Source of the DNA: Bacteroides intestinalis DSM 17393
GTDB lineage: Bacteria > Bacteroidota > Bacteroidia > Bacteroidales > Bacteroidaceae
DNA length: 64,000 nucleotides
Assembly (NCBI RefSeq): GCF_000172175.1
Contig: NZ_ABJL02000008.1
Location: 2,728,001-2,792,000 of the forward strand
Direction: 5' to 3'
Shown in pieces: positions 35,243-44,555 of this stretch. Positions within the stretch are counted from its first letter, which is position 1, and each line of letters starts with the position of its first letter. Below the pieces are notes generated by a model. It saw nothing but the letters and a program-made list of their open reading frames with translations. It had not been told where the DNA came from and did no database searches. The position numbers and the translations under genes are program-made.

Positions 35243-36793
35243 TTACTTTACCAGGCCGTTCAGATAAACTTCCAGATTGGTATAACCTTCTTTACTCAAT
35301 GTAGTGGCAATGCCATCGGAAACATCTTTCGGATTCAGTCCATGGGCCGCTTCCCAAACATCGGGTATGCCGTCTCCATCAGTATCCCGCAGTTCATCGG
35401 CTGTAATGCCTCCATCGCTCAATGTAGGCCAAGGGTTGGTGGCTCCTTCCGGTTTCACATCTGCCGGCAAGTCTATCAGGCCGGGAACACTTTCCGCTCC
35501 TTTTGTCACACTACCGATATAGGTAGCCGTACCGTTTCTGGTTTCTTCTATAACACGTATATCAATGGCATCCCGTTGCCTGGAACATCCCGCTTGATCC
35601 AATACGAGTTCATAAGCTTGTTTTGCACTATGAGTAGTGATAATGCCTGCATCCAGAGGTTCGGACAGACGCATTTCCTTTTTCACTTTCTTTGTGAATG
35701 TATTGTCACAAGAAGCATTATTGATTTGCCCGTAAATACCTTTGGTCCAGTTATCTTGGGTTACTTCCTCATTTCCTTCGATGATATTGCCGTCTACATA
35801 AAATTTCCCCCATACGTGTTCCATTGGTTTCCAGGCATTGGGAGTGCCGTCTGCATTCATGCAATACTTCTTTATGCGTACTCCTATGGCGGCAATACGG
35901 TAGCGGACAGGGCTGTTTTTCGGTGTAGCCGGTCCTGGTTTATAATAATTGTTCACAATATTGACACACATGCCTTCTCCGCCATAGCAACCGTTTCCGG
36001 CCCAGTTGTAGAATACGTTATTCCTCATATCCATGTGTTCGCGTTCCTGAGTAAATGGACGAGGCCCCAGACGGGGTACACGACTTTCGTGATGTGCCAG
36101 CAGATTATGATGAAAAGAAGCTTTTGCTCCTCCCCAGATCGCTCCATATCCATGTTTGCCTTTAGCATGACCTGCTGTGCGAAGACTTTCGGAAACCAGG
36201 CACCATTGAACAGTCAGATTCTCACCACCATATATAGAACAACATTCATCTACCGACCAACTAATAGAGCAATGGTCAATGATCAGATTCCTGCAATCTG
36301 TACTTCCAAGTCCGTCAGGCTCTCCACCTCCTTCGTTGCCTACACGAAAACGCAGATAGCGGACTATTACATTATCAGCATTGATAGTTACCGGATAACG
36401 GGCTATACAGACACCTTGTCCCGGCGCACTCTGCCCGGCAATGGTTAAATCCCCATTAGTGATATCAAGGCGTTTATCCAGGAAGATCGTTCCAGCTACA
36501 TCAAAGACAACCGTACGTGCTCCCTCCTGTGATAGGGCGTAGCGTAACGTCCCTTCCTGCAGACCATCTTCCAAAGTCGTTACATGATAGACTTTGCCTC
36601 CACGGCCACCTGTTGTATTCCGCCCGAAGCCTTCAGCGCCGGGAAAGGCTATCAGTTCCTTTGTTGTTTCCGTTTGTTCGTCATCAGGCAGGACACTCGC
36701 TCCTGCCGGTATGATTGGAAGCAGGAATAAGGCCAGACATAAGAAACGTATAATGTACGCCCCGTTCATTCTGTTTTTCATTTCGTTTTTCAT
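35243..36793 (-). CDS. Pectate lyase (PL1 family)
   Basis: A 516-residue secreted enzyme that cuts polygalacturonate by beta-elimination. After a signal peptide (about 1-33) the PL1 beta-helix shows AFPGAEGFGRNTTGGRGG, VDECCSIYGGENLTVQWC-type turns, and ESRVPRLGPR, where the catalytic Arg is expected. The last 50 residues hold a thrombospondin-3-like calcium loop (DTDGDGIPDVWEAAHGLNP). First gene of the operon with the CE8 esterase, under a promoter that shares its motif with susC. Of three early Met codons, the first (36793) or the third gives the same mature protein. Confidence 0.92.
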   Translation of the reverse strand: MKNEMKNRMNGAYIIRFLCLALFLLPIIPAGASVLPDDEQTETTKELIAFPGAEGFGRNTTGGRGGKVYHVTTLEDGLQEGTLRYALSQEGARTVVFDVAGTIFLDKRLDITNGDLTIAGQSAPGQGVCIARYPVTINADNVIVRYLRFRVGNEGGGEPDGLGSTDCRNLIIDHCSISWSVDECCSIYGGENLTVQWCLVSESLRTAGHAKGKHGYGAIWGGAKASFHHNLLAHHESRVPRLGPRPFTQEREHMDMRNNVFYNWAGNGCYGGEGMCVNIVNNYYKPGPATPKNSPVRYRIAAIGVRIKKYCMNADGTPNAWKPMEHVWGKFYVDGNIIEGNEEVTQDNWTKGIYGQINNASCDNTFTKKVKKEMRLSEPLDAGIITTHSAKQAYELVLDQAGCSRQRDAIDIRVIEETRNGTATYIGSVTKGAESVPGLIDLPADVKPEGATNPWPTLSDGGITADELRDTDGDGIPDVWEAAHGLNPKDVSDGIATTLSKEGYTNLEVYLNGLVK

Positions 36794-36821
36794 ATATACT
36801 CTCTTCTAAGATTGGTTCATG

Positions 36822-36866
36822 TGATGCAAAAGTGAGGAATCCATAGTAAAAAGAGGGGGAAAAACT
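36822..36866 (-). promoter_or_regulatory. Pectate lyase promoter with shared pectin-locus motif
   Basis: On the minus strand AGTTTTT-CCC-CCTCT (36852-36866), 16 bp, TCACTTTTGCATCA (36822-36835). The -7-like box is CACTTTTG. Element order, sequence and spacing equal those before susC. Confidence 0.65.
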
Positions 36867-36933
36867 GATAGAAAAGGGGGACTGATGCTATAAAACGGCG
36901 AAAACCACCTATCAAACCACATTCACACCAAAA

Positions 36934-36975
36934 GACGGCTTCCCGATTGAAACCTCCGTTTCATATCGACAAGCC
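36934..36975 (-). terminator. Hairpin after the outer-membrane receptor gene
   Basis: Minus-strand GGCTT/AAGCC (36971-36975 with 36937-36941), GAT/ATC and TGAAAC-GGAG-GTTTCA stack into one long interrupted stem, followed by GTCTTTTGG. It starts 56 bp after the stop at 37032. Confidence 0.5.
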
Positions 36976-37031
36976 GCCCGTCTCCCGTTACAGGAGTGCT
37001 TTCAAATAGGTAAAAACGATGAAAGCAATAT

Positions 37032-39422
37032 TTATAATCTATTCTGGATATCTGAGTTACTATTACGTTGCCCTTTACTGCGGATATCTCCACCAAATGT
37101 GTAGGAAACGCCGATGCGGAAACCGGTAAAGGCAAACTGATTATCTGTCGTCATCCGGACACCGTTGGATACCGTCTCAAGTTTGGAATGACTGATCAGG
37201 ATATTATTCACATTCAGGCTAAGACTGAGTTTATTATCCAGCATACGATAAAGCAAACCTGCACTGATACCGTAATTAGGCTTTATCAGATAAACCCCAC
37301 TATATTGACGCGAAGTGAACCAACCGGAAAGCGTTCCAATGAATGTCTTCTTCGAATTGAAGAAGAACGTATTGCGCAAACTGGCATTATAGGCCCATCC
37401 TTTCTCTTCGGCAGATGTGGAAGCGGCGCTGGAAGTCGTACGGCTATAGTTTACCCCATGCTGTACATAAGCCTGCATCCATCCTGTACGGAATGTATAT
37501 GAATTATTCAATCCAAAAGAGTGCGTTTCCATAAAGTTATCCCACAGGAAAGAGCTGACATTTGTTTCCGGATCCAAACCTACCACCTGGAAGAATACAT
37601 CGTCCGAATAAGAATAGAAAGCGGAAAAATTAAGATTGTTCTTAAATGTATATCCCAATTCGGCATTATACGTATAACTCGGTTTCAAATCTTCCTTTCC
37701 ACAAGCATAAGTGTACTTATTCTGATAGAAAGGGAACGGATTCACCATATTCTGCGAGGGGCGTGAAATACGGTTGGATAAGCTAAGATTCAATGCATTC
37801 AGTTCATTAGGTGAGTACAAGAAGTAGAGCGTAGGAAACAGACGGGTATAATCATGCTTGTCTGTCTTATTCGCCGACTCGGAAATACCGGTAGTACGGG
37901 TGTGCTCCATACGTACGCCCAACTGCATAGAAAACTGTTTGGAGAACGCACGATTGTAATCGGCATAAAGGGCATAAATCTGTTCCTTATAGTGGAAGTA
38001 ATCATCCTGCACCAGTGTCGGGTCCGAAGTATCATAATTGATGCGATTGCGGGTATCTGTGAAAGAGACCTTGGCTCCTGCAGTTACCTTATACTTTTCA
38101 AACGGAAGTGTAAAGTCGAGTGCAGAAGAGAATACGTCTACCTTACGGTCTTGCAGATAGCTATAATCAAAATTGGTTCCAGGTATTGCTACACCGTCAG
38201 GAGTCTGAGTTTCGGACAGGAAGCCCATATGACTATCCCGGTTATCACGCAGGTAGTCCACATCCCAAGTCATCTTTTTGCCTTTATCACCCCAAGTCTT
38301 ATCTGTATGGAAATTCAAGTTAAGACGATCGGACTTGCCTCCTTCTTTGCTATCTGAGAACAGAAGAGAATCCAAACGGGTAGTAGCTACATCATAAACT
38401 TCCGTAACGGAAACGGCTTTGGCATCTTTAGGATTACCATAATTATAAACAGCTTGCAGACCTACAGTCCAGTTATGCTCCAAAGCAACGTCCACACCTG
38501 CCTGACCATAATAACTCTGCATATACTTCTTGTAATCCGTACGTCCGTCCCAGGTATTCTTGGCGAAATAGCGGCGGTTTGCTTCACGCGTTTCATAGTT
38601 ACCTTGTGTGGTACCTGCATTGACGAATGAGGATACACGGCCTTTACTGATATTCAGGTTTACTCCGCCATAACCGTAATTATCCTTCTCACCGACATTA
38701 TACGAAGTGGATACCGTACCTCCCAAGTAATCTTTAGGACGCGATTTCAGGCGTATGTTGATGATACCTGCATTACCTGCTGCATCATACTTGGACGGTG
38801 GAGTGGTGATCACTTCTACTTTCTGTATCTGCGAAGCGTCATAAGACCGGAGATAGTCGATCAGTTCGTCGCCGGAAAGTTTCGTTTCACGGTCGTTGAT
38901 ATACACTTTCACGCCTCCTTTACCTATAATATCAATGCTATTCTGTCCTACACGCAAACCAGGTACTTCGCGCAAAAGGTCGAGTGCATTTCCACCGGCA
39001 GAGGCAATGGAGTTGTGAGTATCAAAAACCACTCTGTCCACCAGACGTTTAATTACCGGACGGGCGGCTGTGACAGTCACTTCATTTAAAAAGGTAGAAG
39101 AGGATTTCAGGGTGAGCATACCTACATTCTTATTTTCCTGTAAAGAGACAGGCAGGTAGATGTCTTCACAACCGATTAGAGTGATATGCAACAGATATTT
39201 CCCTTTAGGTTGAGTAAAAGTAAAACAACCTTGTGCGTCCGTCAGCATACCTGTAATGTATGTACTGTCTTTAGCTTGCTTTAAAAGGATGTTTGCTACT
39301 TCCATCGGCTGATTGTTTTCATCTTGTACGCAACCGGAGAGTTGATAGCTTTGAGCAGAAATAGAAACCGCTACACATAACATAAGGAATAAGAACGTAA
39401 GTCTTCTCCCAATAGACTTCAT
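37032..39422 (-). CDS. TonB-dependent outer-membrane receptor (outer membrane beta-barrel family)
   Basis: About 796 residues from ATG 39422 (ATG 39437 is also possible). Signal peptide ending VSISAQ, a carboxypeptidase-regulatory-like domain (about 28-110), a plug (GGNALDLLREVPGLRVGQ, KVYINDRETKLSGDEL, KYDAAGNAGIINIRLK) and a barrel of the OMP_b-brl_3 type. It lacks a SusD partner, which sets it apart from the glycan transporters and suggests uptake of a metal, cofactor or peptide. It lies downstream of the TPR regulator 39997-41658. Confidence 0.85.
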   Translation of the reverse strand: MKSIGRRLTFLFLMLCVAVSISAQSYQLSGCVQDENNQPMEVANILLKQAKDSTYITGMLTDAQGCFTFTQPKGKYLLHITLIGCEDIYLPVSLQENKNVGMLTLKSSSTFLNEVTVTAARPVIKRLVDRVVFDTHNSIASAGGNALDLLREVPGLRVGQNSIDIIGKGGVKVYINDRETKLSGDELIDYLRSYDASQIQKVEVITTPPSKYDAAGNAGIINIRLKSRPKDYLGGTVSTSYNVGEKDNYGYGGVNLNISKGRVSSFVNAGTTQGNYETREANRRYFAKNTWDGRTDYKKYMQSYYGQAGVDVALEHNWTVGLQAVYNYGNPKDAKAVSVTEVYDVATTRLDSLLFSDSKEGGKSDRLNLNFHTDKTWGDKGKKMTWDVDYLRDNRDSHMGFLSETQTPDGVAIPGTNFDYSYLQDRKVDVFSSALDFTLPFEKYKVTAGAKVSFTDTRNRINYDTSDPTLVQDDYFHYKEQIYALYADYNRAFSKQFSMQLGVRMEHTRTTGISESANKTDKHDYTRLFPTLYFLYSPNELNALNLSLSNRISRPSQNMVNPFPFYQNKYTYACGKEDLKPSYTYNAELGYTFKNNLNFSAFYSYSDDVFFQVVGLDPETNVSSFLWDNFMETHSFGLNNSYTFRTGWMQAYVQHGVNYSRTTSSAASTSAEEKGWAYNASLRNTFFFNSKKTFIGTLSGWFTSRQYSGVYLIKPNYGISAGLLYRMLDNKLSLSLNVNNILISHSKLETVSNGVRMTTDNQFAFTGFRIGVSYTFGGDIRSKGQRNSNSDIQNRL

Positions 39423-39481
39423 TGAATTTGCTTTCATCGTTTGATTGATTTTAATGTTTCACTTTTCGTTTTTACCTGATG

Positions 39482-39509
39482 CAAATTTAAGGGTGAAACG
39501 TATCTCAAA
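39482..39509 (-). promoter_or_regulatory. Predicted promoter of the outer-membrane receptor gene
   Basis: Minus-strand TTTG (39506-39509), 16 bp, TAAATTTG (39482-39489). Both boxes are perfect, but the spacing is 3-5 bp shorter than usual. Confidence 0.45.
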
Positions 39510-39775
39510 CGGTCTATATCAGGATATAAAAGTTCTATATCAGCAGCACCATCACACCTCATTATCAATAAATTACACTCTTCTTTCTCTATATTTACCT
39601 TTTTAAGGTCTATATACTATCTATATGCATTGAAGAAAGGGTTCATTTTTGCTGGGTTATGAACACAATCCAACTCCTGATCCGCATAAATAATATTAAG
39701 TTTCAGAGGTTAAGCCGCCGCATCGCCACTTTTATCCCTTTTCGCTGCGACGGTTAAGGAAAATTGTAGTAGGTA

Positions 39776-39897
39776 CTTATTCTTTCCACCATGGAGAAAG
39801 TTGCTTTCCATTACGGGGAAACTTTCTTTCCACCATGGTGGAAAGAAAGAAACTCCACGGTAGAAAGAATAAGCGTTCGGATGGAAAAGCCTAACCG
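39776..39897. repeat. Nested palindromes around TTTCCACCATGG
   Basis: A perfect 28-bp palindrome (39822-39849, centre CCATGG) sits inside a second inverted repeat (39776-39796 with 39853-39873, 19 of 21 matching) built from the same TCTTTCCACCATGG unit. The remainder of the 560-bp gap 39438-39996 holds the promoter of the receptor gene and no ORF. Confidence 0.8.
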
Positions 39898-39996
39898 TTG
39901 GAAGGGAAAAAGCATAGGAATGCCTAAGAAAGGAATTAGCTATTGCATTTAGTTCATTTCTTTCCGGATATGAATTAGTTGACGAGAAAACAAGCC

Positions 39997-41658
39997 TTAT
40001 TTCTCTAAAATGAACCCGACAATGTCCTCCTTCTCTCCCATTCCAAGTTTCTTTCGGATATTTGTCTTCCGCTGATAAATGGTTGGAATGCTTTGTTGTG
40101 TCACAACACTAATCTCTTTCGTCGAGAATTCTGCGCAAAGCAGACAACAAAGCTGCTGTTCCTTATCAATAAGCACAGAACCGAAACGCCGGTTCATTTG
40201 GGTATAGAACCCATTATATATACGGTCGATTACGGGATACAGATCCTCCCACACTAAAAGGCTTTCTACCGGCAACTCGCGGTTCGTGATACCGGATATA
40301 CGACGAAGCAACTCCTGATTTTGAGATGTAGGTTGTGTAGCAACCAAGCGTATAATGCCCAACTGTTGCAAAAGTATCTTTCGGAAAAACTGTCCATCTT
40401 CCACTTCTTTATCAGTACTTCCGGCAACTCTCTGTTCATCATCTCCTTTTGTAGCATCTGCCAGCAAGCGATTTAGTGTTTCAATACGTTCTTCCGCCTT
40501 AATCAAGCGATGACGACGCCTCCGGATATAAAAAAAGGCCCCGCCACCTACTACAACCAACAACAGCAAACAGCCTAATAATGTCAGCTGTGCCTCTTGC
40601 CGTTCCACCGTCAGCATCAAGTTAGCATTCGAAAGTGACTCTTTGCTTTCGTCCTTTCGCCGGATAGTACTTTGCAAGGCATAAAGGGCATTGTGAACAG
40701 AGTCATTATATCGCATCACTTTCAGGAAGTCAAACGTACGATGACGAGTATAATCTATCAATCCCTGATAATAACTCATCATATTTTCTGTAGTCAGAAA
40801 CTTCTCCTGACAAGCAAGCAGCGATCTGCCCTGATCGAGATAATATTGGGCAGAATCCAGTTTTCCCATCTTTAGAAAACATTCTGTCAGCACCAGATCA
40901 GTCATTGCAATCTGCCCTCCGTCCAGCGTCAGGCTTCGCAAGCGTTTCGAAACAACTGCTGCCTTTTCGTAATCATTGCCGATATAAGACAACATTTGTG
41001 CATAGTTTCGCAGATAATGTACCAAGCGAGCCGTATCCTTCTTCTGCTCCACCAAGGCAATGCTCCGGTCCATATAGTAAGAAGCAGAATCATTCCCCTG
41101 CAGTCCCATGGCAATACCCAAAGAATAGCACAATCCTTCATCTTCACGAATAGCAATCGCCCGGAGATGTGCTTCTATTGCCTTTTTATAGTCCTTATCA
41201 ACATATACATACCTGTTAGCTTTCTCAGCAAGCATGCTGACCATCAGATAAGTATCTCTACAGGCTGTAGCTGCTGCGATACCACTATCAAGTACAGACA
41301 TAGCTTCTTCATGTCTTTTCTGCCAATATAAATACTTGGATTTCAACACAAATGAATTAAGCATTTTCACCGTGTCCGGACCGGCAACAAAGTAATCGAA
41401 TGCCGGAAGAATCAGAGAGTCCTCCGTCATGGAATTTCCCCGTACGTTATGCACAAATGTACGCAGCCAACCATACAGCATCTTTTCCTCAAACGGCAAC
41501 CGCTCCGGATTCTTGATTGATGACAGAAGCTTCATAGCACTATCCGAATTTCCATAAATCACTGCATCCGCCTGGCGAAGCAAAGTAGTATTGTCCGTAT
41601 GCCTGCAAGCACACAGCAGAATACTACTTATGATGAAAAGATATAAGAGTTTCTTCAT
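39997..41658 (-). CDS. Membrane-anchored TPR protein with C-terminal LuxR-like HTH
   Basis: A 553-residue protein: lipoprotein-like signal (LLCAC), about seven TPR-like helical repeats (about 35-335), one membrane span (about 355-378, LLGCLLLLVVVGGGAFFYI), a coiled-coil stretch, and a C-terminal HTH (about 490-550: FSTKEISVVTQQSIPTIYQ). It looks like a one-protein sensor that spans the inner membrane with an external TPR sensor and a cytoplasmic DNA-binding end. A second protein of the same design is at 49836-51515. The neighbouring receptor gene is a possible target. Confidence 0.8.
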   Translation of the reverse strand: MKKLLYLFIISSILLCACRHTDNTTLLRQADAVIYGNSDSAMKLLSSIKNPERLPFEEKMLYGWLRTFVHNVRGNSMTEDSLILPAFDYFVAGPDTVKMLNSFVLKSKYLYWQKRHEEAMSVLDSGIAAATACRDTYLMVSMLAEKANRYVYVDKDYKKAIEAHLRAIAIREDEGLCYSLGIAMGLQGNDSASYYMDRSIALVEQKKDTARLVHYLRNYAQMLSYIGNDYEKAAVVSKRLRSLTLDGGQIAMTDLVLTECFLKMGKLDSAQYYLDQGRSLLACQEKFLTTENMMSYYQGLIDYTRHRTFDFLKVMRYNDSVHNALYALQSTIRRKDESKESLSNANLMLTVERQEAQLTLLGCLLLLVVVGGGAFFYIRRRRHRLIKAEERIETLNRLLADATKGDDEQRVAGSTDKEVEDGQFFRKILLQQLGIIRLVATQPTSQNQELLRRISGITNRELPVESLLVWEDLYPVIDRIYNGFYTQMNRRFGSVLIDKEQQLCCLLCAEFSTKEISVVTQQSIPTIYQRKTNIRKKLGMGEKEDIVGFILEK

Positions 41659-41705
41659 ATAGTATAGCCCTTCACAGGCAACAAAGGTATAGTCTCCTTT
41701 CTAAA

Positions 41706-42872
41706 TCACTGTACAACCGCATCACGTAATTGCTTCAAAGCCTGCTCCAGCATCGAACGGGGACAACCGATATTCAATCGCATAAAACCTTCTCCCGGCA
41801 CACCGAACATGGTTCCATCATTCAGAGCCAAGTGTGCTTTCTCTGCAAAAAGACGAGTCAATGCCTCTTGTGCCAGCCCTAAAGCACGACAATCCAGAAA
41901 AACAAGGTAAGAAGCCTGCGGACGTATCATACTGATGCCCGGAATATATTCTTTCAGGTAGTTCTCAGTAAAGTCTATATTTCCTTTTATATAGTCGAGC
42001 ATCTGTTCCAGCCATTCCGCACCATGCATATAAGCTGCTGCCGCACCGATATAAGCAAGCAAATGTCCTTCGGAAAACTCACCAGCTTCCATAAAAGTCT
42101 GGAAGCGCTCACGAATACCTTTATCAACAGTGATTGCATACGAACTGCCCAACCCCGGCATATTGAATGCTTTACTGGGAGCCATAAAAACAAGAGAATT
42201 TGCAGCTGCTTTTTCAGAAACCGTGGCAAACGGATGATGCTTATAAGGTGGTAGAGTCAAGTCAGCATGTATCTCATCAGAGATCACAAAAGTACCGCTG
42301 TCATAACAAATGACAGCTATTTCTCTCAGTTCATCCGCTGTCCAGACACGCCCACCGGGATTATGAGGATTACACAGAATGAGCACTTTACAATCTTGTA
42401 TATCTTTGCGGAAACGTTCAAAGTCAATCTGATACTGTCCGTCACATAGTTCCAGAGGCGAATATACCACTTCACGCCCCATGCGTTCGGTCACCAGAAA
42501 GAAAGGATGATAGACAGGAGTCATCACCATCACTTTATCACCCGGATTAGTGAAACACTGCAAGGCAAAAGCCTGTCCACGGACAATCCCCGGGACAAAT
42601 GTCAACATCTCACGGGATATATCCCATCCGTGACGATGGCGCAACCATGCACAAATGGAAGTATACCATTCTTCACAGGCAAAAGTATATCCCAACACCT
42701 CATGTTCCAAGCGCTTTTTCAAAGCGTCCATTACAAAAGGCGGAGTGCGGAAATCCATATCAGCTACCCACATAGGGAGTAAATCATCACGTCCCCAGAT
42801 ATTTTTTACGCCATCCCACTTCACGGAGTTGGTACCACGGCGTTCAATGATTTCATCAAAATTGTATTTCAT
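41706..42872 (-). CDS. MalY/PatB-type cystathionine beta-lyase (PLP)
   Basis: A 388-residue PLP enzyme of fold type I. The start at ATG 42872 (MKYNFDEIIERRGTNSVKWD) is the family's normal start; the frame runs open upstream to 43019 with low-complexity sequence that is not conserved. Key features are MWVADMDF near the N-terminus, NPHNPGGRVW, and the PLP lysine in SKAFNMPGLGSS. MalY/PatB proteins cleave cystathionine or cysteine conjugates to give pyruvate and ammonia. No methionine genes lie nearby, so the physiological substrate is open. Confidence 0.9.
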   Translation of the reverse strand: MKYNFDEIIERRGTNSVKWDGVKNIWGRDDLLPMWVADMDFRTPPFVMDALKKRLEHEVLGYTFACEEWYTSICAWLRHRHGWDISREMLTFVPGIVRGQAFALQCFTNPGDKVMVMTPVYHPFFLVTERMGREVVYSPLELCDGQYQIDFERFRKDIQDCKVLILCNPHNPGGRVWTADELREIAVICYDSGTFVISDEIHADLTLPPYKHHPFATVSEKAAANSLVFMAPSKAFNMPGLGSSYAITVDKGIRERFQTFMEAGEFSEGHLLAYIGAAAAYMHGAEWLEQMLDYIKGNIDFTENYLKEYIPGISMIRPQASYLVFLDCRALGLAQEALTRLFAEKAHLALNDGTMFGVPGEGFMRLNIGCPRSMLEQALKQLRDAVVQ

Positions 42873-42919
42873 CGTTCTATTTCTATTTACGTAAGTCACA
42901 CAAATCATAGTACCCATTC

Positions 42920-43537
42920 TCATATCGGAAAGAGTACAAACACCGCCACATCCCACACCGCATGCGACACGATCAGTGCCCCTAACTTCTGCGGATACAG
43001 CCTGTAAGCCAGTCCCCAAATAGCTCCAACTACCAATGCTGCCATCACCAACATAAAGTTAAACGACCAAATGTGCACCAAGGCATAAACCAGCGTTGTC
43101 ACAATGAAACCTGTATTCGGGTTCCAACGTTTTGATAGTGCATTCTGTACATAGCCACGCCAAAAGATTTCTTCTGCAGGGCCTATCAATATGAGTAACA
43201 GTATAGAGAGTAGCCAGGGATTTTCCCCGGTCTTCATACCATAAATAAGTTCTACCTGCGGGCGGGCAAAGTCAAAAAGCCAGGCAGAAGCTTTATCCCC
43301 TACCCAGAATATTCCCCATAATACAACGGACAAAGCCACACCTCCGGCAATATTCTTCCAATCGAACTTCACATCTTCTACCCACCACTGCGGACGAAGT
43401 GCAAAAGACATATTCATCAGTATAACTGCCGAAAAGCTCATTGCTGTCCAGAAGTTGAATATGCCGCTTGTCCAGGGAGAGAACATGAAAAACCACAAGA
43501 AAGCAGCTATCAGCAAAGGGATGATAATTCGTTTCAT
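42920..43537 (-). CDS. CPBP-family intramembrane protease
   Basis: A 205-residue protein with about six hydrophobic segments and the CPBP (Abi, CaaX protease-like) motifs: GPAEEIFWRGYVQ (EExxxR), ALVHIWSFN, and SHAVWD near the C-terminus. Expected to be a glutamic intramembrane peptidase; natural substrates in bacteria are mostly unknown. It begins 1 bp before the prenyltransferase stop region (43539), so the two genes are cotranscribed. Confidence 0.85.
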   Translation of the reverse strand: MKRIIIPLLIAAFLWFFMFSPWTSGIFNFWTAMSFSAVILMNMSFALRPQWWVEDVKFDWKNIAGGVALSVVLWGIFWVGDKASAWLFDFARPQVELIYGMKTGENPWLLSILLLILIGPAEEIFWRGYVQNALSKRWNPNTGFIVTTLVYALVHIWSFNFMLVMAALVVGAIWGLAYRLYPQKLGALIVSHAVWDVAVFVLFPI

Positions 43538-43538
43538 A

Positions 43539-44417
43539 CTATATTAAAAATGTAACCGTAAACAGTAAGCTGAACAAAAGTTGCAGTTTCGCCGTCTTTT
43601 CATCCAGATTAGAGATTGCACTAATCCCTTCTTTCGGTAACCGCAGCATGGTACGTGCATTGGCTATAGCCGGCAGAATTCCTATTATAGTCAACAGAGA
43701 CCACCATGGGAAGTTGCCCAGTAGTACACAAATCGCAATCCACAAGAAAGGGAACAGTACTTCAAACATATAGAGGTAAATATCAGTCTTCACTCCCAAC
43801 TTCATAGCAAGCGTACTGATCTTTGCCCGTACATCCGTACCGATATCACGCGTATTATTAGCATGCAGGATGGCTACTGTTATCAATCCTACCGGAACAA
43901 TGATCAACCATACATCAGGCAGGAATCTCCCCATTGTTATATAAGTTATTCCCAAAGTAGGCAGAATGGCATAAGCCACGAAAATAACAAAATCACCGAA
44001 AGCCCGGTACTTCAGACACGGATAGAGCAACGAACACATGGCACCGCAAACTCCTATCCATAACAAGGGAAGTCCGGTACGTGTAACCAGCCAAAGGCCG
44101 ATAACCACTGCCGGTACCATTAATCCTATAGCCAGGTTGCGTATTTCCAATGGCATGAATTGCCCACTCGTCAGAGTCTTCACACCGAAAGTATCTACGC
44201 GGTCTACTCCTCGTTCAAAATCGAAATAATCACTCCATGCATTTCCCGAAGCATGGAAAATAACAATACCGACCAACGCCAGCAGTCCGTTCGCCCACTC
44301 TATTACCCCGTATGCCCAATACAAATATGCCAGCGTCACAATCACCGGCATTGCCGACGCCGGGAATGACCAAGGGCGTACAGCGATCAACCAATCTTTG
44401 AAAGAATGCTTTTTCAT
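43539..44417 (-). CDS. UbiA-family prenyltransferase (MenA-like)
   Basis: A 292-residue integral membrane enzyme with about eight spans. The first Asp-rich motif is GNAWSDYFDFERGVDRVD (the DxxxD-type site for the prenyl diphosphate and Mg2+) and the second is NNTRDIGTD; both are intact. Closest in form to 1,4-dihydroxy-2-naphthoate polyprenyltransferase (menaquinone synthesis) and its relatives, but no men gene lies next to it. Divergent from the HAD gene, with its own -7 box at 44495-44502. Confidence 0.85.
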   Translation of the reverse strand: MKKHSFKDWLIAVRPWSFPASAMPVIVTLAYLYWAYGVIEWANGLLALVGIVIFHASGNAWSDYFDFERGVDRVDTFGVKTLTSGQFMPLEIRNLAIGLMVPAVVIGLWLVTRTGLPLLWIGVCGAMCSLLYPCLKYRAFGDFVIFVAYAILPTLGITYITMGRFLPDVWLIIVPVGLITVAILHANNTRDIGTDVRAKISTLAMKLGVKTDIYLYMFEVLFPFLWIAICVLLGNFPWWSLLTIIGILPAIANARTMLRLPKEGISAISNLDEKTAKLQLLFSLLFTVTFLI

Positions 44418-44494
44418 CTACGATTTAACTACGTTCAAAACAGCTTTTGCTATTTTATTAATGTATAGTCACTATTTACGATTTCTTTAGGAGA

Positions 44495-44531
44495 CAAAAG
44501 TACAAAATATCCTCACTTTTGAGTACTTTTG
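44495..44531. promoter_or_regulatory. Back-to-back divergent promoters
   Basis: Two perfect -7 boxes: TACTTTTG on the minus strand (44495-44502) for the UbiA gene, and TACTTTTG on the plus strand (44524-44531) for the HAD gene. Their upstream regions overlap, so the two promoters may exclude each other. Confidence 0.55.
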
Positions 44532-44555
44532 CATCCAAGTAAAATAAAAAAATAT

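Noticed and set aside
35342..36448. Open frame of 368 codons on the plus strand inside the pectate lyase gene
   Set aside because: It is antisense to a clear PL1 enzyme with all family motifs, and its own translation has no recognisable domain.
42873..43019. Upstream extension of the MalY-type gene by 49 codons
   Set aside because: The extension is Gly/Val/Cys-rich and not like the family; the enzyme's normal N-terminus starts at 42872.
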